NCBI RefSeq assembly: GCF_002051585.1
Contig: NZ_MZGX01000012.1
Span: forward strand, 62,001-126,000
Source: Ruminiclostridium hungatei
GTDB lineage: Bacteria; Bacillota; Clostridia; Acetivibrionales; DSM-1351
Reading direction: 5' to 3'
Length of the DNA stretch: 64,000 nt
Part shown: piece by piece, positions 9,858 to 17,930 of the stretch
Position numbering within the stretch: position 1 is the stretch's first letter
How the letters are laid out: the number at the start of each line of letters is the position of its first letter
The notes under the pieces: model-generated
The model's database searches: none
The model's input: the letters and a program-made list of their open reading frames with translations, nothing else
What the model was told of the DNA's origin: nothing
Position numbers and translations under genes: made by a program

Positions 9858-10244
9858 ATGAAAATAAACATAAAATACATTATTGCATTTTTAATTTTAT
9901 TAGCAATAGAAATATTTATCGGGCTTTTCGTAAGAGATGCTATTATTAGGCCATACATAGGAGATGTTCTGGTAGTTATCTTATTATACACTTTAGTAAA
10001 AGGAGTTGTGGGAAAGTCCATAAAGTTTTTACCCATATATCTGTTTGTCTTTGCTTCTGTTGTGGAATTGGCTCAATATTTTCATATTGCAGATATTTTA
10101 CAGCTTCAGGATAACAAATTGATTTCTACGATTATTGGAAGCTCCTTTGACATAAAAGATGTTTTTTGTTACCTGACAGGGACTTTGCTTTTAATTGTAT
10201 GGGAAAATATATGCCGGTACGCACACGGGAAAAGTAAGATTTGA
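9858..10244 (+). CDS. DUF2809-family small membrane protein
   Basis: 128-residue integral membrane protein with about four hydrophobic segments. It shows the usual DUF2809 features: a GDVLVVILLYTL segment and a motif around VVELAQYF. The start is the ATG at 9858, preceded by GGAG at 9847-9850; an in-frame TTG at 9840 overlaps that site and is not used here. No function is established for the family. It is monocistronic, between the peptidase-fragment remnant and a terminator-like hairpin. Its position after an orphan cassette makes an accessory role possible, but DUF2809 genes also occur alone in many Firmicutes. Confidence 0.75.
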   Translation: MKINIKYIIAFLILLAIEIFIGLFVRDAIIRPYIGDVLVVILLYTLVKGVVGKSIKFLPIYLFVFASVVELAQYFHIADILQLQDNKLISTIIGSSFDIKDVFCYLTGTLLLIVWENICRYAHGKSKI

Positions 10245-10257
10245 TGTAATTATTTTT

Positions 10258-10310
10258 AGTGCGAATATGAAGTAGACATTAAAAGCCTGGTACATTCGCA
10301 CCAGTTTTTT
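10258..10310 (+). terminator. Terminator-like hairpin after the DUF2809 gene
   Basis: GTGCGAAT at 10259-10266 pairs with ATTCGCAC at 10294-10301, followed by CAG and six T. The loop is long (27 bases), so strength is uncertain. Confidence 0.5.
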
Positions 10311-10429
10311 GTGCAATTTAAATTAGTTTTATTGGTTTTTAAATTAATTTTTTTTAAAGGTATTGATAAAATCCTGGAAAATTGTATAATTTTAACAATA
10401 AGTATTTGCAGTTTTTGTATACTATTGCT

Positions 10430-10528
10430 GTCGCTCCTTATGTAGGAGCGTGGATTGAAATCTTGTTGATTATGCAAAAAAGAATCACAAAGCAGGGTCG
10501 CTCCTTATGTAGGAGCGTGGATTGAAAT
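10430..10528 (+). CRISPR. Two-repeat, one-spacer CRISPR remnant, type I-C-like repeat
   Basis: Two identical 32-base repeats (10430-10461 and 10497-10528) flank one 35-base spacer (10462-10496). The repeat starts GTCGCTCC, has the internal palindrome GCTCCTTATGTAGGAGC and ends GTGGATTGAAAT, the standard ending of type I-C repeats, which fixes the orientation. About 120 bases of very AT-rich DNA upstream could be a leader. No third repeat follows after another spacer length, and no cas gene is in the window. The repeat could still serve a cas locus elsewhere in the genome. Confidence 0.85.
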
Positions 10529-10661
10529 TTGCCCTCTCCAGACAGTCCGTAATCCTCATCGCTGCCTGTTCTCAAACACAATTAAACAAGCTGTTTGGTT
10601 GAATGTGCTGCCTTAGCTGAAATCTTCCCTGCAATCAGGCCGGACAAAAATAAGATGCACT

Positions 10662-10824
10662 CTTGTGGTCTGCAATATCTGATTTCATACCTTGCCGGCG
10701 GTTAAATTCTCCAGGACGTCGTTGCCGTTAGCTGGAATAAAGCTGTTATTCCGGCCTCCCCCGCCTGATTCTGAAAAAATTTTCTCCCCGGGCAATATAG
10801 GTTTCAGATGTTACAGACCACTAG
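10662..10824. mobile_element. MITE-like element, copy 1
   Basis: A 163-bp non-coding unit bounded by imperfect terminal inverted repeats: left CTTGTGGTCTG, right CAGACCACTAG. It shares internal blocks with the element at 29317-29481 (a TTGCCG-x-CGGTTAAATTC block, a CGTTGxCGTT block, CCGGCCTC and an A-run next to TTTTC near the right end). It encodes nothing, and no target duplication is obvious. It fills the gap between the CRISPR remnant and the MutS-like gene. Confidence 0.7.
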
Positions 10825-10936
10825 CCTAAGCCATACAAAATTATTAATTTATAGTATCTTTTGTAGTATCTTTTAAACATTACTGGTACAATACTATATA
10901 CAGCAAATGGGAATACATGACAAAATGGAGGTTAAG

Positions 10937-12802
10937 ATGTACACGCCTGAAAGCAAATATCAAAGAAGGGTAGACGCGTTCTCCAAAAGGCTTGAAACTT
11001 ATTCGTCAAAAAGCAACGCAGCGGGCAACTACAAGCTGCTGGTTTTCTTCGGAGGAATAGCGGCAGCGGCGGCATTATATATTATGAAGCAGCACATACT
11101 GACGGCTGCCGTTCTGGTGCTTTTTGCAGCAGGATTTGCCTATCTGTCAATTGTACAGAACAGGTTTATAAAAAAGAAGGACTACTGCCAGGCAATGCTT
11201 AAAATAAACGCTCTGTGCCTTAAAAGAGCAAAAGGCCTCTGGAATACATTTTCAGACAAGGGAGAAGAATTTGAAAATCATGATCACAACTTTTCCTATG
11301 ACCTGGACCTTTTTGGCAGCGGCTCACTTTTTCAGATGCTTAATATGACAACTACCTATTCGGGAAGGCAATGTCTTGCCCGATTCCTTTTAGAACCCCT
11401 GAGCAGTCCAGAAGCTATTGCATGCAGGCAGGAAGCGGTAAAAGAGCTCGCTGAAAAGCTCATTTTCAGACATAGGCTGTATTCAAAGGTATTAACCACC
11501 GACAGCAATATAGTGCTAAGCGATGAAGATATCCTGGATAAAAAACGTTCAAAAACTCTGGCTGGCACTATAAATAAACTGGATGAGGTGTTTACCTGGG
11601 CGAGTGAGGAAAGCAGCCTGTATTCGGCCTCCTGGTTCAGGCTTCTGATTACGGCACTTCCAATAGTTACATTGACGGCAGCGGTTCTTGCAATTGTGAA
11701 GCTGTTACCCTTTTACCTGCCAATAGCCGGATTTGTTGTTCAATTTCTGATGCTGGGCTATAAGGTGAATTTCAGAAACAAGAGCTTTGAATTGGTGGAG
11801 AAGCACTCCAAAACGCTGAAGGTGTACAGCTCGGTGCTGAAGCAGTTTGAAGCCGGGAATTTTGAAAGCAGCCATATGAAGGCTTTGAAAAATGCACTTA
11901 AGGGAGCCTCACAGAAGCCTGCCTGGAAACAGATTGAGAAGCTTTCAAAGCTTTGGGAGCTTATAGCAAACAGATATAATTTTCTCCACACTGTAATAAA
12001 TACTGCTACCTTATGGGACTTTCACTGCATGGTGGCACTGGAAAACTGGAAAAGGGAAAGCGGGAGGTATGTGGAGAAATGGTTTGAAACTATTGGTGAG
12101 GTTGAGGCGTTGTGCAGCCTGTCGGTCATGTGCCATGACAATCCGGACTTTATAATGCCACAGGTAACCGAAGACCCCAGGGACGGAATAACAGCCGTTG
12201 AATTAGGCCATCCTCTCCTTACAAGGGGAAGAAAGTGCAACGATGTGAGCCTGGAAAACGGGCAGCCCATTCTTCTGATAACCGGCTCAAACATGTCGGG
12301 CAAGAGCACCTTCTTGAGAACTGTGGGTCTGAGCCTGCTGCTGTCCTACATGGGGCTGCCGGTGTGTGCCAAAGCTTTCTGCTGCCCGGTAATGAAAGTA
12401 TATGCCTGCATGAGAACCAGCGACAACCTGGGCCAGAGCGTTTCCTCCTTCTATGCCGAATTGCTCCGGGTGAAAATGATTGTAGAAGCTGTTGACAGAG
12501 GGGAAAGGGTATTTTTCCTTCTGGATGAAATATTTAAGGGCACCAATTCCGCAGACCGGCATACGGGAGCAAAAATGCTCATAGGCCAGTTGGACAGAAA
12601 GGGAGCCTGGGGGATGGTTTCCACCCACGACCTGGAGCTTGCGGATATGGAAAAGGAAAGCGCGGGCAGAATCCGGAACTATCATTTCAGAGAATATTAT
12701 GAGGCTGACCGCATCTATTTTGACTATACATTGCGCAAGGGAGTTTCCGACACCAGAAATGCCATCTATCTTATGAAGCTGGCAGGTGTGAAAGTTGAGT
12801 GA
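10937..12802 (+). CDS. Membrane-anchored MutS-family ATPase
   Basis: 621-residue protein with the C-terminal MutS core (domains III and V) but no mismatch-recognition domain I. Walker A is GSNMSGKST around residue 450-458, Walker B is FFLLDEIFKG near 526-535, and the conserved SSFYAEL lies between. Unlike MutS it has hydrophobic hairpins near residues 29-67 and 245-285 that should cross the membrane. Similar membrane MutS-like proteins are common in Clostridia and Bacteroidetes, with no settled function. The start is chosen at the ATG preceded by GGAGG at 10927-10931; an upstream ATG at 10907 has no site. It appears monocistronic and converges on a zinc-ribbon gene, with a long hairpin between them. 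Confidence 0.85.
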   Translation: MYTPESKYQRRVDAFSKRLETYSSKSNAAGNYKLLVFFGGIAAAAALYIMKQHILTAAVLVLFAAGFAYLSIVQNRFIKKKDYCQAMLKINALCLKRAKGLWNTFSDKGEEFENHDHNFSYDLDLFGSGSLFQMLNMTTTYSGRQCLARFLLEPLSSPEAIACRQEAVKELAEKLIFRHRLYSKVLTTDSNIVLSDEDILDKKRSKTLAGTINKLDEVFTWASEESSLYSASWFRLLITALPIVTLTAAVLAIVKLLPFYLPIAGFVVQFLMLGYKVNFRNKSFELVEKHSKTLKVYSSVLKQFEAGNFESSHMKALKNALKGASQKPAWKQIEKLSKLWELIANRYNFLHTVINTATLWDFHCMVALENWKRESGRYVEKWFETIGEVEALCSLSVMCHDNPDFIMPQVTEDPRDGITAVELGHPLLTRGRKCNDVSLENGQPILLITGSNMSGKSTFLRTVGLSLLLSYMGLPVCAKAFCCPVMKVYACMRTSDNLGQSVSSFYAELLRVKMIVEAVDRGERVFFLLDEIFKGTNSADRHTGAKMLIGQLDRKGAWGMVSTHDLELADMEKESAGRIRNYHFREYYEADRIYFDYTLRKGVSDTRNAIYLMKLAGVKVE

Positions 12803-12814
12803 ACAAAAAGCATG

Positions 12815-12913
12815 GGAGCGTTGCAAAGCAATAATTATTATAAATCACATGCCCGTGCGCCGGAACCGGCGTAAGGCGATTTAAATAATTTATTTGTGCT
12901 TTGCAACAGCTCC
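12815..12913. terminator. Long bidirectional hairpin between convergent genes
   Basis: GGAGC plus GTTGCAAAGCA (12815-12830) pairs with TGCTTTGCAAC, one bulged A and GCTCC (12897-12913), giving 16 base pairs. The loop holds a second GC-rich hairpin (CGCCGG/CCGGCG at 12858-12871). The right arm is followed by T-rich DNA. Both the MutS-like gene and the zinc-ribbon gene end here, so it probably serves as a shared terminator. Confidence 0.6.
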
Positions 12914-12942
12914 TTTATTTTTTGCATTTCTTTACTGTAATA

Positions 12943-13149
12943 TCAATATTCCTCTTCTTGGATATCAAAAACAAAATTGCATTTGTCACATCTGAAAACA
13001 ACAAGAGTTCCAAAGTTTTCACTGACCGTCTCTTCCACATGAATAAGACCTCCGCAGTCACATTTCTTCGGATATCCGTTCATACAGGTGCAGCATTCGG
13101 TATGGTGCGAATTTCGATGCTTTATTTCGGCAGAACACGTATTACACAT
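12943..13149 (-). CDS. Small zinc-ribbon protein
   Basis: 68-residue cysteine-rich protein with CNTC near the start, a CCTC...CDCGG cluster in the middle and CDKC near the C-terminus, enough to bind one or two zinc ions. The start is the ATG at 13149-13147; a TTG 15 bases upstream belongs to the TTGGAG ribosome binding site. No family name is recognised. Proteins of this kind are usually nucleic-acid or protein-binding adaptors. It converges on the MutS-like gene, and its upstream side shares a 414-bp region with the hydrogenase promoter. Confidence 0.65.
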   Translation of the reverse strand: MCNTCSAEIKHRNSHHTECCTCMNGYPKKCDCGGLIHVEETVSENFGTLVVFRCDKCNFVFDIQEEEY

Positions 13150-13331
13150 TGACCACCACTCCAATCGGCTTATTATGTATTTATTTTAATACATTTTTTG
13201 CCGGGAGTAAAGGCTTTATGCATGTATACATGAGATTTCATCGGTATTACAGGGATTTTGAATGACAAATAAATAACAATAAAGTATGTTAAAAAATTTT
13301 CAAATTCTGTGAAAAAAATATCAAACTCTAA

Positions 13332-13360
13332 TTGACAATGTTATCTTAAGAATTTACAAT
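13332..13360 (+). promoter_or_regulatory. Promoter of the hydrogenase operon
   Basis: TTGACA at 13332-13337 and TACAAT at 13355-13360 are separated by exactly 17 bases. The site lies in the 414-base gap 13150-13563. It would give a leader of about 195 bases that includes a small hairpin CGGATAA/TTATCCG at 13465-13481. No riboswitch family was recognised in the leader. Confidence 0.65.
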
Positions 13361-13563
13361 ATAATTGAGAATGTTAAAAATTTCGCATATTAGAGATACG
13401 GTATTTGACAAGCTCGTTTTTTATTGGGATGTGTTTGTATACAAAGTACTGTGGGCGGAAGTATCGGATAATCTTTATCCGGCCAGACAGATGGTTTTGG
13501 AACTGAGATGAAGAATTGTATTTTTTATTTATAAGGGGCCGTTACAGGCTATAGGAGGCTAAA

Positions 13564-14025
13564 ATGCAGAAGGTTAAAGAAGTGTTGAATCGCCACGGCA
13601 ATTCAAAAGACAATCTTATTCAGGTCATGTTGGAACTGCAGAACTTATCAGGAACAAATTCCTTGCCCCACGAATGGGTTGAGTTTGTAGCAGTTGAGCT
13701 GGATATGCCCTTGAGCAGGGTATATAGCGTAATTACTTTCTATTCCATGTTTGGAACTGAGCCAAGGGGAAAATATGTTGTGGAAGTCTGTAAAAGTGCT
13801 CCATGCCATGTGACCGGTGCCGGCAGCTTATTGGCTATGCTTGAAAAGGAATTGCAGGTTAAACCCGGTCAGACAACGGAAGATGGAGTATTTACATTGA
13901 TACAGTCAGCTTGTTTTGGAGCATGTGACATATCACCGGCAATAAAGATAGGTGACAAGGTTTACGGAAATCTTACGCCCGAAAAGCTGTCCCATATAGT
14001 AAACACTTATAGGGAGGTACAATAA
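13564..14025 (+). CDS. hndA: NADH-linked [FeFe]-hydrogenase, NuoE-like [2Fe-2S] subunit
   Basis: 153-residue thioredoxin-like ferredoxin of the NuoE/HndA family. It carries one [2Fe-2S] cluster through CKSAPC (about residues 77-82) and CFGAC (about 119-123). It hands electrons between the NADH-oxidising subunit and the hydrogenase in soluble multimeric complexes. It is the first gene of a three-gene operon: the next gene starts 2 bp after its stop, and an AGGAGG site precedes its ATG. Length and motifs fit the family fully. Confidence 0.92.
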   Translation: MQKVKEVLNRHGNSKDNLIQVMLELQNLSGTNSLPHEWVEFVAVELDMPLSRVYSVITFYSMFGTEPRGKYVVEVCKSAPCHVTGAGSLLAMLEKELQVKPGQTTEDGVFTLIQSACFGACDISPAIKIGDKVYGNLTPEKLSHIVNTYREVQ

Positions 14026-14027
14026 TC

Positions 14028-15302
14028 ATGGATAAGGTATTGAGCGCAAGATTCGGTAAAATAAAGCCTGACAGCGTGGAAGAATATATTGCTGCGGGCG
14101 GATATGAAGGTTTGAAAAAGACAATGGCCATGGAACACGTGGATGCCATTGAAGAGATAAAAAAGGCAAATCTTTTCGGAAGAGGCGGAGCTGCCTACCC
14201 CACAGGTATAAAATGGGAGCAGGCCTACGCTATTCAGAGAGGCCCGAAATACATGGTCTGTAACGGTGACGAGGGCGAACCCGGTACATTTAAAGACAGG
14301 CATATCCTTTCAGAAGACCCCTTTGAACTTATCGAAGGTATGACAATCGGTGCATACATCATGGGCGCAAGGGAAGGCTATATTTACATCAGAGGTGAAT
14401 ACACCGCCATTCAGAAAATTGTTGACAGCGCTATAAAAAATGCTGAAAAAGCCGGCTACCTTGGAAAGAACATACTGGGCAGAGAGGGTTTTGATTTTAC
14501 CCTCAAGGTGGTTTCAGGAGCAGGAGCATATGTCTGCGGAGAAAATACCGCGTTGGTTGAATCCATAGAAGGCAAGACCGGAAGACCAAGGCAGAAGCCT
14601 CCATATATCAAAAACTGCGGTTTGTACCAGATGCCTACCATATTAAACAATGTTGAAACTTACTCATGTATTCCCTGGATAATCAAGGACGGCGGAGATA
14701 CCTTCAGCAAAAAGGGTACTGAATTCAGCGGCGGTACAAAGTTAATGTGCCTGTCAGGTAATGTTCAGAACAGAGGAGTTTATGAAATTCCTTTCGGCAT
14801 GACTTTAAGAGAACTTATATACGACCTTGGGGGCGGAGTGACAAACGGCCGCAAGCTGAAGTTTGTTCACCTTGGAGGGCAGTCGGGAAGCTGTTTCCCT
14901 GAAAGCCTGCTGGACACCAAGATTTGTTACTATGATCTCAAAAAAGCAGGTATTTCATTGGGCTCAGGCGCGGTTGTAGTTGTAGATGACAGTCACTGTG
15001 CTGTTGATTATCTTAAAAACTCCATGGAATTTTTTGAGGAGGAATCCTGCGGAAAATGTACTCCTTGCAGGGAAGGAACCTATAGACTGGTTGAGCTTGT
15101 CGACAAGTTTACAGAAGGAACTGCGACTATGGAGGATTTCAACAAGATGAAGAGCCTTGCGCAGACCATGAAAACCTCAAGCTTCTGCGGACTTGGTCAA
15201 AGTGCTCCTGTGCCGCTGCTGACACTCATCAAGTATTTTGAGGAAGAGTTCCTGGAACATATCAACGGTACATGTAGAACAGGTGTATGCAAAATGAGAT
15301 AG
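14028..15302 (+). CDS. hndC: NADH-linked [FeFe]-hydrogenase, NuoF-like flavoprotein subunit
   Basis: 424-residue NuoF-type subunit that binds NAD(H), FMN and a [4Fe-4S] cluster. Visible motifs are the FMN/NADH loops GRGGAAYPTG and CNGDEGEPGTFKDR, and the cluster motif SCGKCTPCREG with a later FCGLGQS. It ends just after HINGTCRTGVCKMR. It lacks the N-terminal thioredoxin-like domain and the C-terminal double [4Fe-4S] ferredoxin domain seen in longer HydB/HndC subunits of bifurcating hydrogenases, so it is of plain NuoF size. Transcription continues into the hydrogenase gene about 100 bp downstream. Confidence 0.92.
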   Translation: MDKVLSARFGKIKPDSVEEYIAAGGYEGLKKTMAMEHVDAIEEIKKANLFGRGGAAYPTGIKWEQAYAIQRGPKYMVCNGDEGEPGTFKDRHILSEDPFELIEGMTIGAYIMGAREGYIYIRGEYTAIQKIVDSAIKNAEKAGYLGKNILGREGFDFTLKVVSGAGAYVCGENTALVESIEGKTGRPRQKPPYIKNCGLYQMPTILNNVETYSCIPWIIKDGGDTFSKKGTEFSGGTKLMCLSGNVQNRGVYEIPFGMTLRELIYDLGGGVTNGRKLKFVHLGGQSGSCFPESLLDTKICYYDLKKAGISLGSGAVVVVDDSHCAVDYLKNSMEFFEEESCGKCTPCREGTYRLVELVDKFTEGTATMEDFNKMKSLAQTMKTSSFCGLGQSAPVPLLTLIKYFEEEFLEHINGTCRTGVCKMR

Positions 15303-15401
15303 GCTTTCATTATAAAGCTTGTTTCACATACGAAAAACGCTAACGTACTTTTTCCCGTGAATTAATTTGTGCTAAAGAGCACGCAGATGGAGGTCAAAAA
15401 A

Positions 15402-17126
15402 ATGGAAATGATCAATGTTACTATAGATGGTATTGCAGTGGAGGTTGAAAAAAATACTACAATACTTGAAGCAGCTAAAAAGCTGAATATAAATATACCT
15501 ACACTTTGTTTCATGAAGGGTGTCAACGAACCGGGCTCCTGCAGGGTATGCGTAGTTGAGGTCGAAGGCTGGAGGGGCTTGCACCCTGCCTGTGTGACAA
15601 AGGTATCCGAGGGTCTGGTGGTAAAAACCTCTACCGGCACTGTAAGAGAAGCCAGAAAAAATATCCTGGAATTGATTATGTCAAACCACAACAGGGAATG
15701 CCTTTCATGTTCCAGAAACTTAAGGTGCGAGCTGCAAACCCTTTGCAACGATAACGGAATAGACAGGCTGCCCTATAACGGAAAGGTGGAAAAAGGCTGT
15801 ATAGACACCTCCGGCCCTATTGTAAGAGATCCCAACAAGTGTGTTTTGTGTGGAAGATGCGTAAGTGTCTGTTCAAAAATACAGGATGTGGGTGTTATAG
15901 ACTATGCTTACCGCGGCGCCCATATGACAGTTACTACCGCCTATGAGGAAGGACTCGCAGGCCATGACTGCATCAACTGCGGACAGTGTATCAAGGCATG
16001 TCCGGTAGGTGCTCTTTCTGAGAGGGATGATACTGCAAAGGTGTGGAAGGCGCTTGAAAACCAGGACCTGCATGTGGTCGTCCAAACTGCACCGGCAGTG
16101 AGGGTTGCTCTTGGGGAAGAATTCGGCTATGCTCCCGGAACAAATGTGGAAGGCAAAATGGTTACCGCACTGAGAAGACTTGGCTTTGACAGGGTATTTG
16201 ATACAAACTTCAGTGCCGATCTGACCATTATTGAAGAGGGCAACGAGCTGCTGGACAGAATAAAGAACGGTGGAAAGCTTCCTATGATTACTTCCTGTTC
16301 ACCGGGCTGGATAAAGTTCTGCGAACACAACTACCACGACTTTTTGGAGAATTTGTCCACCTGCAAATCACCCCAGCAAATGTTTGGCGCAGTGGCAAAA
16401 TCTTATTATCCCATAAAGGCCGACGTTGATCCTAAGAATGTTTTTGTAGTATCGGTAATGCCATGTACTGCAAAGAAATATGAAGCAGACAGGGAAGAAA
16501 TGCAGGTAGACGGCCTCAAGGACATAGATGCTGTTATCACAACCAGAGAGCTTGCAAGGATGATCCGTCAGGCCGGTATAAAGTTTAATGAACTTGAAGA
16601 CGGCAAAAGAGACAGTATTCTCGGAGCTTATTCCGGAGCAGGTACCATATTCGGCAACACCGGCGGAGTTATGGAAGCGGCACTGCGTACCGTAGCCGAC
16701 AAGCTTACCGGAAAATCACTGGACGCCATAGATTATACAGCAGTCAGAGGTCTTGCGGGAATAAAGGAAGCAACTGTAAGCATAGCCGGAATGGATATAA
16801 AGGTCGCCGTTGCAAATGGCACAGGAAATGCGTCAAAGCTGCTTGACAGGGTTAAGTCCGGCGAAGCCGGGTATCACTTCATTGAGGTGATGGGCTGTGA
16901 AGGCGGCTGTATAAATGGAGGCGGACAGCCCATCATAAAGGATAAGAATACCACAGACGAAGTAAAAGCTGCAAGAATCAAAGGGCTTTATGATATCGAC
17001 AAGGCATGTGTTACCAGAAAGTCACATGAAAACCCTGAAATACAGAAGCTTTATGCGGAATACCTGGGGGAAGCGGGAGACCATTTGGCCCATAAATTAC
17101 TGCACACACACTATATTGCAAGATAA
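15402..17126 (+). CDS. hndD: [FeFe]-hydrogenase catalytic subunit
   Basis: 574-residue hydrogenase that makes or oxidises H2. Domain order: N-terminal [2Fe-2S] ferredoxin (Cys36, 47, 50, 64), His-Cys [4Fe-4S] (H96 to C115), two [4Fe-4S] clusters (CVLCGRCVSVC near 147-157 and CINCGQCIKAC near 190-200), then the H-cluster domain. H-cluster motifs are TSCSPGW (297-303), MPCTAKKYE and VMGCEGGCINGGGQP. The start is the ATG with GGAGG 8 bases upstream (15389-15393); an upstream in-frame GTG at 15369 is unlikely. With the NuoE- and NuoF-like partners it forms an NADH-linked hydrogenase that disposes of fermentation electrons. The Ser at position 300 replaces the second Cys of the usual TSCCP motif. 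Confidence 0.93.
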   Translation: MEMINVTIDGIAVEVEKNTTILEAAKKLNINIPTLCFMKGVNEPGSCRVCVVEVEGWRGLHPACVTKVSEGLVVKTSTGTVREARKNILELIMSNHNRECLSCSRNLRCELQTLCNDNGIDRLPYNGKVEKGCIDTSGPIVRDPNKCVLCGRCVSVCSKIQDVGVIDYAYRGAHMTVTTAYEEGLAGHDCINCGQCIKACPVGALSERDDTAKVWKALENQDLHVVVQTAPAVRVALGEEFGYAPGTNVEGKMVTALRRLGFDRVFDTNFSADLTIIEEGNELLDRIKNGGKLPMITSCSPGWIKFCEHNYHDFLENLSTCKSPQQMFGAVAKSYYPIKADVDPKNVFVVSVMPCTAKKYEADREEMQVDGLKDIDAVITTRELARMIRQAGIKFNELEDGKRDSILGAYSGAGTIFGNTGGVMEAALRTVADKLTGKSLDAIDYTAVRGLAGIKEATVSIAGMDIKVAVANGTGNASKLLDRVKSGEAGYHFIEVMGCEGGCINGGGQPIIKDKNTTDEVKAARIKGLYDIDKACVTRKSHENPEIQKLYAEYLGEAGDHLAHKLLHTHYIAR

Positions 17127-17142
17127 TTTTATTAACTTTATA

Positions 17143-17189
17143 AAAAAGGACTGCACAAAACCACCTTTTGGTTTTGCGCAGTCCTTTTT
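17143..17189 (+). terminator. Terminator of the hydrogenase operon
   Basis: A 20-bp stem with one mismatch: AAAAAGGACTGC, mismatch, CAAAACCA (to 17163) pairs with TGGTTTTG (17169-17176), mismatch, GCAGTCCTTTTT (to 17189). The loop is five bases and a T-run is present. Confidence 0.9.
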
Positions 17190-17329
17190 GTGTTTGTGCA
17201 CCGCATATCCGGCAAAGCTGGAACCTGCTGGCCGGTGTGATTAGCATAACTAAATTTGTGCCGGATTAATAGTTGTAACTTTTTGAGACATACTAGGAAT
17301 ATAGAAATCATGGCTCCAAGGAGACGACA

Positions 17330-17875
17330 ATGACCAATATTCCAAAAGATGTAGAAATTCAAAAACAGTTGACAGAAATCCACATTGAAAATTGGCTGAA
17401 GAATGTTGTATATCATCCAAAATGGTTTCTGCTGATTTTTTTTATATTGGCCCTCTTTTTCATTTGGTGGAAAGCAGCCGATAAGCAAAGGCTAAAAGAT
17501 ATTTCCCTGTATGGGGGCATGTTCTATATATTTATTCTGGGAATTGTCGAGTATGGAGAGGAATTGACACTATGGGAATATCCGGTAGATGCCGTACCGG
17601 TGTTTCCGCCTTTATCAGCTATTAATCTGATTTGCCTGCCTGTTTTATATTCTTTGTCCTATCAATATTGTAAGAAGCGTAAGGAGTTTATATGGGCTTC
17701 AATCATAATTTCGGCCTTTATATGTTTTGTTTTGGAGCCCATGCTCTCCCGGGCAGGCTTTTATCATTTAATCAAGTGGAGACATTATTATAGTTTCCCG
17801 CTATATGCCCTGATCTCTATTTTCGTATGGTATCTTACCAATACAATAAGGAATATTGAAAAGAAAAATAATTAG
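17330..17875 (+). CDS. CBO0543-like integral membrane protein, copy 1
   Basis: 181-residue membrane protein with about five hydrophobic segments. It shows conserved polar motifs also found in its downstream paralogue: a GEELTLWEYP segment, FPPLSAI and SLSYQY. These resemble proteins annotated as CBO0543 family in Firmicutes, which have no known function. AAGGAG lies 8 bases before the ATG. Copy 2 starts 55 bp downstream, so the two arose by tandem duplication and are probably cotranscribed. Confidence 0.7.
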   Translation: MTNIPKDVEIQKQLTEIHIENWLKNVVYHPKWFLLIFFILALFFIWWKAADKQRLKDISLYGGMFYIFILGIVEYGEELTLWEYPVDAVPVFPPLSAINLICLPVLYSLSYQYCKKRKEFIWASIIISAFICFVLEPMLSRAGFYHLIKWRHYYSFPLYALISIFVWYLTNTIRNIEKKNN

Positions 17876-17930
17876 ACAAATACAGGTATTGTAAAAGGAA
17901 GCAATATAATAAAAATTGAAGGAGTTAAAG

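Noticed and set aside
10529-10661. Further CRISPR repeats after the second one
   Set aside because: No degenerate repeat appears one spacer length (33-37 bases) downstream; the sequence becomes unrelated before the MITE begins.
13361-13563. Regulatory RNA in the hydrogenase leader
   Set aside because: Only one 7-bp hairpin was found. It does not match any leader family I know.
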